DNA from: Plantago major
Lineage: Eukaryota; Streptophyta; Magnoliopsida; Lamiales; Plantaginaceae
NCBI GenBank assembly: GCA_026545765.1
Contig: CM048840.1
Location: 53,506,580 to 53,570,579, forward strand
DNA length: 64,000 nucleotides
Direction: 5' to 3'
The position numbers and the translations under genes were made by a program. The notes under the pieces are model-generated. The model was not told the DNA's origin. It saw only the letters and a program-made list of their open reading frames with translations, and did no database searches. How positions within the stretch are numbered: the first letter of the stretch is position 1; every line of letters starts with the position of its first letter. This document shows positions 11,173 through 22,690 of this stretch, one piece after another.

Positions 11173-11971
11173 TATTCACGGCCAACGCGCAGCCTAATGT
11201 AGTGATTGTTATTGACAAATCTGATTGTCCACTCTTGGTCTGCCGATGGAGGGTCTGGAGATGCTGACTCCATGTCTGAACGACATTCCAAGGGCAAGTA
11301 TATGAAAGACCCATATCTAGGAGTGTAAACCAATACTGATTTTCATGTACGCATGATCCTGCAAACCAGCTAAGTGCATTTGATACTTCTATGACCCGGC
11401 TTTCCCCCAATTCCGGGACGTATAGATGTATGTTGTTGGTCAACTCCTGAAGAAGTTCCTGCCTGACGCGTACCCACTGTGTTTGTGCACCGTATTGGAG
11501 TTGTACTATACATCTTAATCCACAGTTCACATCGCCCTGGACGTCACTCCAACCTCTAATGTAGCGTAGACCTTGTGGTGGTATCTGACTTTGATATATG
11601 AATGATCTACCACTACTTGAATACGTACGTGTATTGTTAGTGTTGGAAGTCCTTTGAGATTGGTTCACAGATTGATCTTCCAAACCAGACGGGATCTTGC
11701 TCCCAGTTGCTTTAGGGTGTCTACCAACTTTCTTCTTGTGTCTGATTGGCTCCTCCATGTACGTGTATGGCGCACTCCCATCTTCGAAGTATGATCTAAG
11801 TTCCTCCTCCGTGGCAGAGTCCCTACGGTCCCTCGCCCAGTCATCAAACTGGTCTCGTACGTTCTGTTGCGTAGTCTCGTATGGTTCCCCATATGAAGAG
11901 TACTCCAGAACACGTGGATATATATCTCTAATCGGATGGACGGTCCTCCCGGTCACATTCTTTTGTTGCAA
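11124..11971 (-). pseudogene. OTU-like cysteine protease fragment, FAR1/MULE-associated type
   Basis: The minus-strand protein has a charged N-terminal region, then a basic hook (RHKKKVGRHPKATGSKIPSG) like the linker that precedes OTU domains in plant FAR1/MULE-type proteins. The OTU domain begins near QGDVNCGLRC (about 11510-11545) with the catalytic Asp and Cys; the usual form is GDGNCG. The catalytic-His region, FVNNNHYIRL followed by PLPPLWGPW, is in another frame near 11150-11220, so there is a frameshift in between (about 11230-11330) and the gene is broken. There is no transposase upstream. Such proteases remove ubiquitin-like modifiers. Confidence 0.72.
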
Positions 11972-11979
11972 TTCTTTTG

Positions 11980-12356
11980 TCCACTTCCATCACTATGGGG
12001 GCCCTGGCAACATCAAAGAGAGGTAGGAACAAGCCATTAGATGCAACATTATTCCTTTCGGCTACGTCAATGGTTTTCGTTGTAGTGAAACCATATTATG
12101 CTTTTAATTTATTTTGTGTTGCGTATATATAGTGCAAAGACTCAAAATTCATGGTGTAATGAAAAGTTATTCGTATGCCGATTAATTTCTCAATTTTTCC
12201 GTAAAATAGATTATTTAACTTTTACTTTTTTTGAATAAATAAATGACAAAATTAAACTAAAGTTTTCAATTTGCATAAACAAAAAAAATGAATAGAAAAC
12301 TATATATAACGAATTTGTAAATTAAACAAAATTTAAAAAAAAATAAAAAAAAAACG
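11980..12356 (-). repeat. Right arm of the long inverted repeat
   Basis: Reverse-complement copy of the left arm. It duplicates the OTU gene's last codons and 3' flank in opposite orientation on the other side of the gene. The outer end dissolves into A-runs near 12340-12356. Confidence 0.85.
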
Positions 12357-12738
12357 AAAAAAGGCAAAGGCAATATGGCCGGTTCATATCATGTTTTTGG
12401 CCTTTTTTGGTTTTTTTTTAAAATTTTTTTTATCTTTTGATTTAAATTACTTGTATATTTTTAGAAACATTTGTATAAACGAAACATTTTTCAAAAAAAA
12501 ATTATTTATATTTTTATTTTCGATTTTTTTTTTATTTTGTTATTTTGTGTTCGATTGTGCATGCTAATGTTTTTGTATTTGTATAAACAAGTTGTTTCGA
12601 TTTTTCGTTAATTTTATAAAATATTTTATGAGTTAGGGCCATTTTAGTCAAGTTACAAATATTTCGTGTTGCATTTAGCGGAAACTGTGTTGCGTTTAAC
12701 AGCCCCCATTATATCAATTGGATTGTAAGGGCATTGTC
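12357..12738. other. AT-rich non-coding stretch
   Basis: Homopolymer-rich A/T sequence without coding potential. Near 12626-12710 are two similar TGTTGC(A/G)TTTA phrases. It could be the outer part of the Mutator-like element or plain intergenic DNA. Confidence 0.5.
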
Positions 12739-12743
12739 ATTCC
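12739..12743 (+). repeat. Left target-site duplication of Copia-2 (ATTCC)
   Basis: ATTCC directly before the 5' LTR; the same five bases follow the 3' LTR at 37440-37444. This proves both ends belong to one insertion. Confidence 0.92.
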
Positions 12744-14200
12744 TGTTAGGAATATCTATTTAGATTTTAATCAGTAAACCCTAATGAGTTATCTTAGTTC
12801 AGAAAGGTAACTAGTACTCTTAGTTCACATGAACATTGTAAAACAGGAAGCTTACTGAGTATGTTAGTCTAGCAAATCTTGTATAGGATGTTAGGTCTCA
12901 GATTCTAATTTTTATATCTTTGAAGAAGACCAAGAATTATGCATCCAGCAGAAGGAGCTCATTTGTGAAGATCAAGAGACTGCACAAGATTGTTGAAGAT
13001 AAAGGAGAAATGTCTCCTCAGAGACCTTGGATCAGATACCTTAAAGAAATAAAGTGTCTTTGGAAGACAAGTATTTCAATAGGTTTCTGATACTCAATGC
13101 TCATTGAGAAAGGACATGCAAAGCCTCATATAGCTTGCATTGTTCCGTTGAGACTACAGGACAAAATATAGTACAGTGCATTTATTACGCACACAGAGAT
13201 GTCTAAACAAAAGAGGAAATCTCTGTAAAGAGACAAAGCTCACTGCCGTACTATCTTCAGATATTAATAGTTTGAATTACATTGTGCCTAACAGATGCTA
13301 TTCAAATGGCATATTTTTCAACTATAAATATCACCACTTGGAATTCTTGAAAACACACCTTAGACTGAACATTACTTGCGATATACTTCAAGCATACAAG
13401 CCTTCTACCTACTTACTCTCTAGCTTACTGTTGCGACTAAAGCTCTTGAATTCTAAGTAGCACGAAAGTTCTAAGTGTCCTGATCCTTAAACAAGAATTG
13501 CATATTGTGAAAGAGTTGAATCCAAGGATAAAGCTGCAACTGATATCTGAGATTCATTCTCTTGAACAAAATCAAGACTTGGATCAGTAAAGAACAACTT
13601 ACCATATATTGTGAAGTGTATTAAGTAAGTTTGATTCTATAGAGCTCTCTGAGATAACTGAACAAGTTATAAGAGCTAGCTCACCTGGCAAACTACCATA
13701 ACCAACACCAAACATGCGTTGAGCACAGGAAGTACTTAGTTTGGAAAACAAAGGAATAGTACAAAGGTTACTGAGTAGAGGAAGTACATGGCTGAGAAAG
13801 CCGGGGAATAACTCAAGGGGGAACACTTGGTTGGGAACCTAGTGTAAAAGGGATCAAGAGATAGGATTTTGTAAGGCGACCTCATTATCTTATCTTAGTG
13901 GATTTGTGTCCTGATAAATGGCGAGTGGATTAGTTGAGGGATTACGCCACCTTCAGATACCACTATAAAGCACTGTGTTATTTAATTACTGCACTTTACT
14001 TATTGCTTATCTATTGATTGCTGAGTATTTACACACCTTATTGCTTGCTGACACGTGTACTTATCACAAAAGTCTTTCGATTTCTGATTATAAGTATCAG
14101 ATACCTTTATAGATATCTCAGAAACTATTTGATCGACAAAAGTATGAAAAGACTATTCACCCCCCTCTAGTCTTTTACTTTGCCATTCTCTGGACCAACA
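12744..14200 (+). repeat. 5' LTR of Copia-2
   Basis: Runs from TGTTAGGAAT to GGACCAACA. TATA-like TATAAATA at 13323-13330 marks the probable promoter. Length 1457 bp; the 3' copy is longer only because of two later insertions. Confidence 0.95.
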
Positions 14201-14202
14201 AG

Positions 14203-14214
14203 TGGTATCAAAGC
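14203..14214 (+). other. Primer binding site of Copia-2
   Basis: TGGTATCAAAGC, one base away from the standard initiator Met tRNA complement, two bases after the 5' LTR. Confidence 0.9.
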
Positions 14215-14318
14215 GGGAGGTTCGTTAACCTTCTACACTGAACCTAGATCCTAGATAAGTGCCTACTAACAGCTCACCACCAACACTTGCTTTGTTTGTT
14301 TAGTGGGTTTGCTGCAGG

Positions 14319-16211
14319 ATGTCTCTTAGTGATGCACCCATTCTCAAGCCAGAGAACTATGAGAAATGGAAGAACGACATGATGCTTCACCTGGAAGCTA
14401 TAAGTGATGAAATGACCGAAGTGATAAAGAATGGCCCAATTGTCATTCAACAAGAGAAACAAGTCACTGAAGTATCTAGTGGTCGAGACAAAGATACAAT
14501 AGATGCTGCTGGATCTTCAACAACCAGCACATCCTCAGGTGCAAGACCAACAGGAGCCATTGCTTATGAAGCAAATCCCTGACATCTATGGACATCTGAA
14601 GATTCTAAGAGAAACAGGCTGGATGGTCAAGCAAGAAACATCATTATACGTTCTACTCCAGATCACATACATTGCAAAGTGTGGGGTTCTAAAACGGCGA
14701 AAGAAGCCTGGTCAATGATTGAAGAAATATGTGTCGGTACTGTGAAAACCAAGGAAAACAAGTTCGAAGTTTTGACGCTCAAATTCCAAAACTTCAAACA
14801 AGGTGCTACTGAGACACTTGAAGAACTTGATTTCTGGTTTACAACACTGATGAGTGAAATGGCTGCACTTGGTGAAAGTGAAAGATACTCTAACTCTGAA
14901 AAGGTTAAGACTATCGTGAGAAATTTAAATCAAAACTGGGAACATACTCAGTAATTCTATTTCAACCAAGGAATGCCTAACATCACACTAGTGGAGCTTT
15001 TCTCACACTTGGCAACTGTCAATTATGAGACAAAGCAAAGAGGACATATGACAGCTGAAACATCGCATAATGTTGCTCTCATAACTCAAGGTACTTCTGA
15101 AAAGAAGGATACCAAAGAGGTGACTGAGGAAAATGCTCTTGCTGTAAATCATATGAGAAAATACGTAAGTCAGGAAATTGAAAGAAGAAGGACAAAAGAG
15201 AAGCTGAAAAAGCATCTAGGTCCCAACTATCATTAGTACAAAAGTATGCAATTGACTAGCTCATTGAATAATCACCTTTCGCAAAGCATCGAAAATCTTG
15301 AGGAGCAGAAATTGAAAACGATATCTGTTTCTATTGTCAGAAACCTGGTCACTTCAAAAGAGACTGCCCAGCTTATAACAAGCTAAAGACAGGTGACAAG
15401 AACGATAGAAGAAATTTCAAGAGAGGCCAGAGAGCTATGTTCACTGAGGAAAGGAAAAAGTTCCAAATCCAACTAGATGCTCTTGATCTTGACTCTGAGG
15501 ATGAGGACTCAATGATTTCAAACTTCATTCACCAGAGTTGTGTGGCACTCATGAATTGGTTGACTTCGGTCAAAAGAAGAAAGAGATGTGTGGAGTTGTT
15601 GAGGAGGTCTATCCAGATTGCTCCAACAATGAGCCATGCTTAATGGCTGATGAGGTAATCACTATTTCTCGATTTGTAAATTATGACAGTGATGAGTAAG
15701 GAATCAAAGATCTAGAACAACTCAGAAATGAGCTTGATCTTTATGAAAGAGAATTCATGGTTCTCCAAGCTAGAACCAAGATTCTCGAAGAAGAAAAGAA
15801 CACTCTTGAAAAGGAGTGCTCACCACTTGGAAAGCTATATGAGACAAAGGATGCTGAGAATGCATTTCTAAAGGCACAGATAGTTGAGACAGGAAAGTTA
15901 CATGAAGAGGCAATGGATAAACTTCAGAAGAAGTGTGAAGGTCTTCTTTCTAACAATGTTGAACTCAAAAAAGAAAGAAATGTCCTTCCAATCCTATGCC
16001 AAAGCTTGTGACACTCTTACTGAAATACACTCTTACTTAAGAGATGCCTCAGAGAAAGGAGGACTTGGGCTAGACACTCAAACAAACAGTTCTACCACTC
16101 TGAACAAGAGTAATGAAAGAATGACATTTGTTAGGGGTCAGCAAGGTGATTCCCAAACAAACTATAGCATTGGTCAGAAAGCTAAGGTTGCTGACAAAGG
16201 AAAGACAGTTG
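14319..16211 (+). pseudogene. Gag region of Copia-2, 5' part (up to the Athila-1 insertion)
   Basis: Starts MSLSDAPILKPENYEKWKN at 14319. Contains the UBN2-like helical part (KTKENKFEVL, about 14730-14780), a zinc-knuckle equivalent near 15325-15375 and a long coiled-coil-like Glu/Lys/Leu-rich stretch (15700-16050). Broken in several places, and cut at 16211 by the Athila-1 insertion. Confidence 0.85.
16207..16211 (+). repeat. Left target-site duplication of Athila-1 (AGTTG)
   Basis: AGTTG before the left LTR is repeated at 25296-25300 after the right LTR, defining the insertion into the gag region of Copia-2. Confidence 0.93.
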
Positions 16212-17605
16212 TGATGTGCTCAAATTAGTACTTCTTAAAAGCAACAAAGTAGCTAAAAGCAGTTGTTGTAACAAACGAACTTTAACTATGAGATCGTTCT
16301 CAAGGAGCTAACTAGGCAACTAAGACGTTTTCAAGTGTTAAACGTAAGAGTTTGCAGTAACAGTTTGTAATATTGAGTTTGTAAGATCAATATTGATTAA
16401 ACAAAGTAAACTGAAAGAAGGTTTTGAATTAAGAGAGAAGAGAAATAGACACGATAGAATTTCAGAGGAATCGAACACGAATCAGACCTATTGTTCATAT
16501 GCTTGTCACCGTTATTTGTCCAGAGAAAATACCAATTCAGTGTAACCGAGACATTCTTTGAAAATGTAAATGTAGGGAAATCAATTGATTGTCAGACGAT
16601 TGATTCTTAATCCGGAAAGGCTTTGAAGATTTGAAACTAGATTACTGAATTTGGGTTTTTTACGAAGATCTTGAATAAGCTTAACACATATGAACAAACC
16701 TAGGTCAAGACTCTAGTTCGATTACTCCTACATTGCTACCGCATCTATCAAGGAATTAGTTACTCATAGCACATGGAATAGCAAACATATTGACAATCAC
16801 AATCGAATTAAGCATACAAGAAGATATTATAAGCATTCACCCAAGAAATCAAGCACAAGAGACGAAATTGTGAAAGAAAGAATGGTTGATTTATAATCTA
16901 ACCTCAAGATCCAAATCCGATGTCGATGATGCGATTACAAGAGAAATTGATGATCAACTAGAGCAAGAAAGCCAAAACTAGGGTTCGTTCTTGCTTCAGA
17001 GAGTAAAAATGAAGTGAAGAATTGTGTTTGAAATGTCTCAGATTGACTAATTAAAGAACAGAGTCTTTTCGCTAAAATGACACGGGACGTGTTCTGAAAT
17101 TACGGCCTGTGGAGACTCGTCTTCAAAGGACTTGGGACGCGTCTTGCGGGTTGTGGAGACGCGTCCTGGAATTTCTGGGATGCGTCCTGCGAGCTGTGGA
17201 GACACGTCCTGGGATTTCTGGGATGCGTCCCAGTCATCCATGGACAGTCTTGGAGATGCGACATGAGGGGATGCATCTTCATTGGAATTGGGACGCATCC
17301 TACGGGCTGTGGAGACGCATCCTGGGTGAATCTGGGATGTGACCCAATTGCAACCAGTGGAGACGTGTCCTGGGTGACGCTGGGATGCGTCCTGCGGGTT
17401 CTGGGGACGCGTCCTGGCTCCTTTCCACAAAAAATGCCATGTTTGCCAAAAAGATCCCAAAAAGTACCTAAATAAGCCACAATTTGTACAACACCACTAA
17501 AACACAAAACACATAAAAATGCACAAAAACTATATAAAAAGGAAGTAAGGATTAACAAAAGGCGGTAAAAAGAATGGAATGAGACTCTAAAGTATCGTCT
17601 CATCA
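16212..17605 (-). repeat. Left (3') LTR of Athila-1
   Basis: TGATGTGCTC...TCTCATCA, 1394 bp. It carries the GC-rich minisatellite-like array at 17085-17425, absent from the flanking copia DNA. Confidence 0.94.
17085..17425. repeat. GC-rich degenerate tandem repeat in Athila-1 left LTR
   Basis: About ten variants of GACGCGTCCTG, alternating with CTGTGGAGA and TTCTGGGAT phrases, give irregular units of about 35-40 bp. This makes spurious long ORFs on both strands. The right LTR has the same array (24755-25110) with a different number and order of units. Confidence 0.85.
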
Positions 17606-17622
17606 AACCCCCAAACCGAACC
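17606..17622 (-). other. Polypurine tract of Athila-1
   Basis: On the minus strand GGTTCGGTTTGGGGGTT lies directly before the 3' LTR, the expected plus-strand primer site. Confidence 0.75.
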
Positions 17623-18734
17623 TTTGCTCGTCCTTGAGCAAACAAAAAATCTAGACTCAACAAGAAACTAACCAAAGAAACACAGAGTTGAACGACCAAG
17701 CTACCGAGTCCACCATTGCTAACAGTAAACCGACAAGATGCAAACATCTTTAATTTTCACCAACGTTGGTAGAAAACAAAGAGAAAAATCCAACAAGTTT
17801 GTTTCCTCTGTAAAAAGAACTTAAAGCTAGTCCGACGGTCCCTCACAGGTAATTAATTAAGCCACTCTCTCACAATAGGAAGTGTCCAGCAGGGTAAAAC
17901 GCTCAAAAGTAAAGCCACTTTGGCAAGCGACTCAAATTTCAAGAGTTAAAGACTGATGCTGCTCCCCATATTCAAAATCATTCATCCAAAAATTCAATCA
18001 GAACTGCATTGCATAATCATTTCATGGCCTAATCAGGCTCTTTTTGTCTCAATGTTTTGCAGGTGTCTGTTTTACCAAAGGTCTGCACTTTTGTGCGTGT
18101 CGGTTTGGTGTACGTGCCATCAACCTCATGGACATGTAGCTTTTCAGCCACGTCGGTATGTGGTAGTATTTGTAACACGCCCAACACGACCAATGGTGAT
18201 CAGTTAAGACCATAGATCCACCCCGAGAATCAAATGCAAACAGCTTTAGGGAGCCGCAAACAGACTCTAAATGTAAACAAAGCGATAGTCCGAGCAATAG
18301 TCGCCGATGGAAATCTCCAAAAAGAAACATGCCGTTCGTCATCCCCGATTACTATGAGTGCTCATAAGCATGAAGTGGCGCAATAACTCAAAGAAGAAAT
18401 TGCTCTACCCAGAAATCTCACAAAACAAAGCCGGTACAAAAATTTTTCATCGGCGGGATAGGCTTCTCACAGGCTTTTCGGACCATAGAACTAACTAGAC
18501 TTCCCTTTTACAGAAGAAACAAACTTATAAAAAAATTTCCTGCCCCCACTACTAATTAATAAATACTCAAAACATAAGCATCAAGCGGGTTTAACACTAG
18601 CAATGGAGGATCGACTTAGAAGTTAACTCTGAAACGGAAACAGTCAAGATGAAATCCCCGAACAAAGAGATGCTTGTCCCCAAGCAACAGAATGGAGAAA
18701 GAAAAGATCTTACAAGTTTTGTACTCGTTTTAAG
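17623..18734 (-). other. Non-coding 3' region of Athila-1
   Basis: About 1.1 kb between integrase and PPT without a convincing ORF. It contains the typical Athila phrase TTGGGGACAAGCA (minus, about 18670-18682). A segment at 18020-18190 is related to 53985-54145 in Athila-2. An envelope-like ORF, present in some Athila elements, is not seen here. Confidence 0.7.
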
Positions 18735-20031
18735 TCATGTACAAGACTCTTCAACATCAGGTAGTGGGTGCTCAGTAAGATCAACCTCTTCCTCCGGTTT
18801 TTCTTTGAAGCCTTCCACGTAGGGCTTAAGACGCTGACCGTTCACCTTGAAGGTAGTACCATCAACTGGATTCAAGAGTTCTACAGCACCATGCGGTGCC
18901 ACTTTAACCACTTCATATGGTCTATCCCATCGCGAGCGGAGCTTTCCTGGAAACAACTTAAGACGAGAATGGAATAATAGTACCTTCATACCTGGGGACA
19001 AATCCTTCCGGATTATACCTTTGTCGTGGTACTCCTTGGTCTTAGCATTGTAGAACCTTGCATTCTCAAAAGCGTCGTTCCGGAGTTCTTCCGGCTCAGA
19101 AATTTGGAGCAGTTGCTCCTTGCCAGCCTTCTACATATCGAGGTTTAGTGCTCGGATTGCCCAGTCAGCTTTATGTTCCAGCTCTACGGGTAGATGGCAA
19201 GCTTTCCCATACACTAACTTGATGGGGGTGGTGCCAATCATAGTTTTGAAACTAGTGCGGTACGCCCATAAGGCATCATCAGTGAGCTTATCCGCCCAAT
19301 CCTTCCTATTCGGTTTCACAACTCTCTCCAGGATGCTTTTGATCTGTCGATTGCTTACCTCCACCTGTCTAGATGTTTGCGGGTGGTAGGCAGTGTCCAC
19401 GCGGTCTTGCACTCCATATTTCTTGAGCAAGCTTGGAAATGACCGATTGATGAAGTGTGATCCTCCGTCGCTGATGACTACTCTGGGATCGAGTGCCAAA
19501 CCTGCACAGAATATTCTTGGCAAGGAAAGAAACAACAACTTTCGAAACGTTAGTCTGGGTGGGAATTTCTTCCACCCATTTCGTAACATAATCAACAGCT
19601 ACCAGAATATATTCGAAATTCCCACTCTTGGGGAAAGGTCCCATAAAATCTATACCCCACACATCAAAAGGTTCAACTACCAAATTACTGGTAAGGGGCA
19701 TCTCATTCCTCTTGCTAATGTTCCCACTACGCTGACAGGGGTCACAACTAATGCAAAATTTGTGGGCATCCTTAAAGATAGAGGGCCAGAAAAAACCTGA
19801 TTGAAGCACTTTCAGAGTTGTTTTTCGCCCACTATAGTGTCCCTCACATTGCATTGTGTGGCAGAACTTCAGAATGCTCTCTACTTCTTCTTCCCGAATG
19901 CATCTTCTCATCATGCCGTCGTTCCCTGCCTTGAAAAGGTAAGGGTCATCCCAGAAGTATGACCTACAGCGAATCGCAAAAATTCCTCTTGTCATGTGAA
20001 GACATGTTAGAAGCAAAGGTACCCGTTGCAA
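18735..20031 (-). pseudogene. Integrase of Athila-1
   Basis: Minus strand: zinc-binding part with [15 protein letters not shown] and CDPCQRSGN, then the core with [50 protein letters not shown], and a C-terminal part with [16 protein letters not shown] (GPY/F-type module). Joins element DNA to the chromosome. Its place after RNase H is the gypsy order. Confidence 0.92.
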
Positions 20032-20593
20032 GGAAATTCACAATATCGGCAAACCAAGTTTCCTCCCCAATTGTAAAAAGATGCTCGTCAGGGAGGTCAT
20101 CAGGAATATGTAAAGAAGGACTAATGATAGAGGGGTCAAGTCGGGATAAGTGGTATGCTACCAAATTATCTATATTGCATTTGTCAACTATCTCAAAGTC
20201 GAACTCCTGTAACATCAGAACCCACCTAATCAATCTAGGCTTAGAATCACTCTTGGCCATCAAGTGGCGAATAGTAGCATGGTCAGTGTGCACTACTACC
20301 TTAAATCCCTTCAAATAAGACCTGAACTTATCCAGGGCGAAAATGACAGCTAGGAATTATTTTTCTGTGGTAGTGTAGTTTACCTGGACCTTGTTCAAGG
20401 TCTTGCTAGCATAGTAAATAACATGAAAATGCTTTTTGACTCTCTGACCTAGAACTGCGCCTATAGAAAAATCAGAAGAATCACACATTATCTCAAAGGG
20501 AATCGACCAATCAGGGGTCATGACAATCGGGGCGGAGACAAGCTTTTGTTTGAGTAAATGGAAAGCTTCTAAACATTTTTCATCAAAAAACAA
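19964..20593 (-). pseudogene. RNase H domain of Athila-1
   Basis: Motifs FEIMCDSSDFSIGAVLGQR, HVIYYASKTLN, YTTTEKE-like end, then [34 protein letters not shown] in short pieces, typical of gypsy RNase H. It lies between RT and integrase. Confidence 0.9.
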
Positions 20594-21395
20594 AAGGCAC
20601 TTCCTTGCTCAGAAGATTGCTAAGGCACTTAGCAGTTTATGAAAAATCCTGGATAAACCTCCTATGAAACCCAACATACCCCAGAAAAGATTGAAGTTTT
20701 TTAATAGAAGTAGGGGGTGGGAGTTTCATAATCACATCAAGCTTTGCCTTATCAACAACTATGCCTCGTTTTGAAACTACATGCCCCACAACTATCCCCT
20801 CTCAAATCATAAAATTACTCTTTTCTAAACTAAGGGTAAGATTACATTCTATGCACCGTTTAAGTACAAGTTCCAATTTACCAAGGCAATCAGAAAAAGA
20901 GTTCCAAAAAAGAGAGAAGTCATCCATGAATACCTCTATAAAATCCTGTACCATGTTGGAGAAGACTGAAAGCATGCATCTCTGGAAAGTGGCCGGAGCG
21001 TTGCATAACCTGAAAGGCATCCGATGATAAGCAAAGGTCCCATATGGGCAGGTGAAAGTGGTCTTCTCTTGGTCCTCCTGAGCTATCGGGATCTGTTAAA
21101 AACCTGACAGACCATCAAGGAAACAATAGAAATCTCGCCATGCGAGTCAGTTAAGCATCTCATCGATAAAGGGTAGAGGGAAATGATCTTTCCTAGTTGC
21201 TGCGTTTAGTCTCCTATAATCTATGCACATACGCCACCCAGTAGTTTTCCTCACAGGAACTAACTCTCCCTTATCGTTCTTTTTTACTTTTACCCCGGAT
21301 TTCTTAAGTACCACATGGACATGACTCACCCATTTGCTGTCAGCTATTAGATAGATTATATCGTGCTCTAGAAGTTTAAGAACTTCTTTCTTCAC
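20594..21395 (-). pseudogene. Reverse transcriptase of Athila-1
   Basis: Motifs on the minus strand: KEVLKLLEHDIIYLIADSKW, GWRMCIDYRRLNAATRKDHF, PFIDEML, then MPFRLCNAPATFQRCM and the catalytic VFMDDFSLF. These match Athila-type gypsy RT closely. Confidence 0.92.
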
Positions 21396-21401
21396 TACTT
21401 C

Positions 21402-22571
21402 CTAGAGAAGGGGGTTGAGCCTACGCTGGGGTTGTCTCACAGGTTTTGAGCATTCTTCTAGAGATATACTGTGGGTACACCTAGTGGCACTAATCCCCTT
21501 AATGTCACCTATACTCCATCCTATGGCTGCAGAATTTCTTTTCAGGACAGCAATTAATTGGGTTTCTTCCTCCTCTTTCAAGATGGAGGATATTACCACT
21601 AGGTTGGTCCCGTTCTCTCCTAAGAAGGTGTACTTAAGGTGGGAAGGTAGTTCCTTAAGCTCTGGTTTGGGTGGTTCTGTCATATCTCCCTTCTCAGCTC
21701 CTATGGAAATATCTACAGACTCCCCTTCAAAGACTTCCTCGGCACAATCAAGCAAACAGGCTATCTCACAGGTTTCCTCTCCTAACAGATTATCATCAGA
21801 AAAAAGAGTAAGGGTAGATTCAAGCTTATCAGTGGTGAGATGCTCAAGATAGGTAGAATCTATAATATTGTCAAAATCATCATCAAATTCGATTTCTACC
21901 TCAGCAATAGCGTTGCACTTTTCCACAGAATAAGCATTAGATTTACCTCGTGCAGGCGTCAAGTCCTTAATGATTTTCTCACCTCCGATTTCCATATCTA
22001 TCTTCCCTTCCGGTACATCCAGCAGCATCTTCACGGTCTTCATAAACGGTCTCCTCAAAATTATCACATGCCCCTTCCTACTCGAACTCATTTTTGTAGG
22101 GGCTAGTACCACAAAATCAACCGGGACTAAGAAGGTGTCAACGTTGATTAAGGCATCCTCTATTATCCCCAAAGGCCGCTCCAATGTTATGTTGGCCATC
22201 TGGATTGTCATGTTCACCGGTTTCAGCTCCCTTAAATCCAACTCCTTGTAGAGAGCGTGAGTCATCCGATTGATGCTGGCACCAAGATCCAGCATCCCTT
22301 TGGCAACTTTATGGTTTTCCATCTGAATATCAATCATGAAGGTTCTGGGATCTTTCTGCTTGACCGGCAGACCAACCACCGAGTTGGTGGTTTCAGGTAG
22401 AATCAGCTTTTGATTTTCCATATACTTCCTTTTCCTTGCATTCAAGTCCTTAGAGAACCTGGCGTAGGCTGGGACATTATCTATCAACTCCATGAGTGGC
22501 AGATTAACATTGTCCTTTGCTAGCATAGCAAGAATAGCATTGAACTTGCTGTTGTCCTTCGGTTTGTTCAC
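21402..22571 (-). pseudogene. Protease region of Athila-1
   Basis: Contains KGMLDLGASINRM, the Athila-style retropepsin motif, then LDLRELKPVNMTIQMAN and GIIEDALINVDTFLVPVDF. The C-terminal part is the acidic spacer before RT and ends with GWSIGDIKGIS and CTHSISLEE, typical of the lead-in to gypsy RT. Confidence 0.88.
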
Positions 22572-22690
22572 TCTTCCTGGATATGGCAGAATTCCATTGG
22601 CTGGTGGTCCAGGTGCTCGGAAGGGGTTTGCTGCTTTGTGTAACGGCTAATTTGTTTCCATGCTTTTCCCTTTGGTTATCACTGGTTCTT

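Larger units (their letters stand above)
10787..12743. mobile_element. Mutator-like element or inverted duplication with a captured OTU gene
   Basis: Arms 10808-11172 and 11980-12356 are inverted copies of each other, very similar over about 365 bp, including a nearly perfect 43-bp inner stretch. Between them lies a broken OTU-type gene. Long arms plus an internal gene fragment suggest a non-autonomous Mutator-like element (Pack-MULE style). The alternative is an inverted duplication of the gene's 3' end. No transposase is present. The left arm abuts the Copia-1 LTR and the right flank is entered by Copia-2, so outer ends are uncertain. Confidence 0.6.

Noticed and set aside
11697-12026. Plus-strand ORF of 109 codons
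   Set aside because: It is the reverse strand of the OTU gene and the right inverted arm.
17100-17420. CRISPR-like regular repeats
   Set aside because: Units are degenerate, spacing is irregular, there are no unique spacers and no cas genes; this is a plant LTR minisatellite.
17047-17747. Long overlapping ORFs with repeated Cys/Trp/Arg-rich peptides on both strands
   Set aside because: They are read through the GC-rich tandem repeat in the Athila-1 LTR and exist in several frames at once; not a gene.
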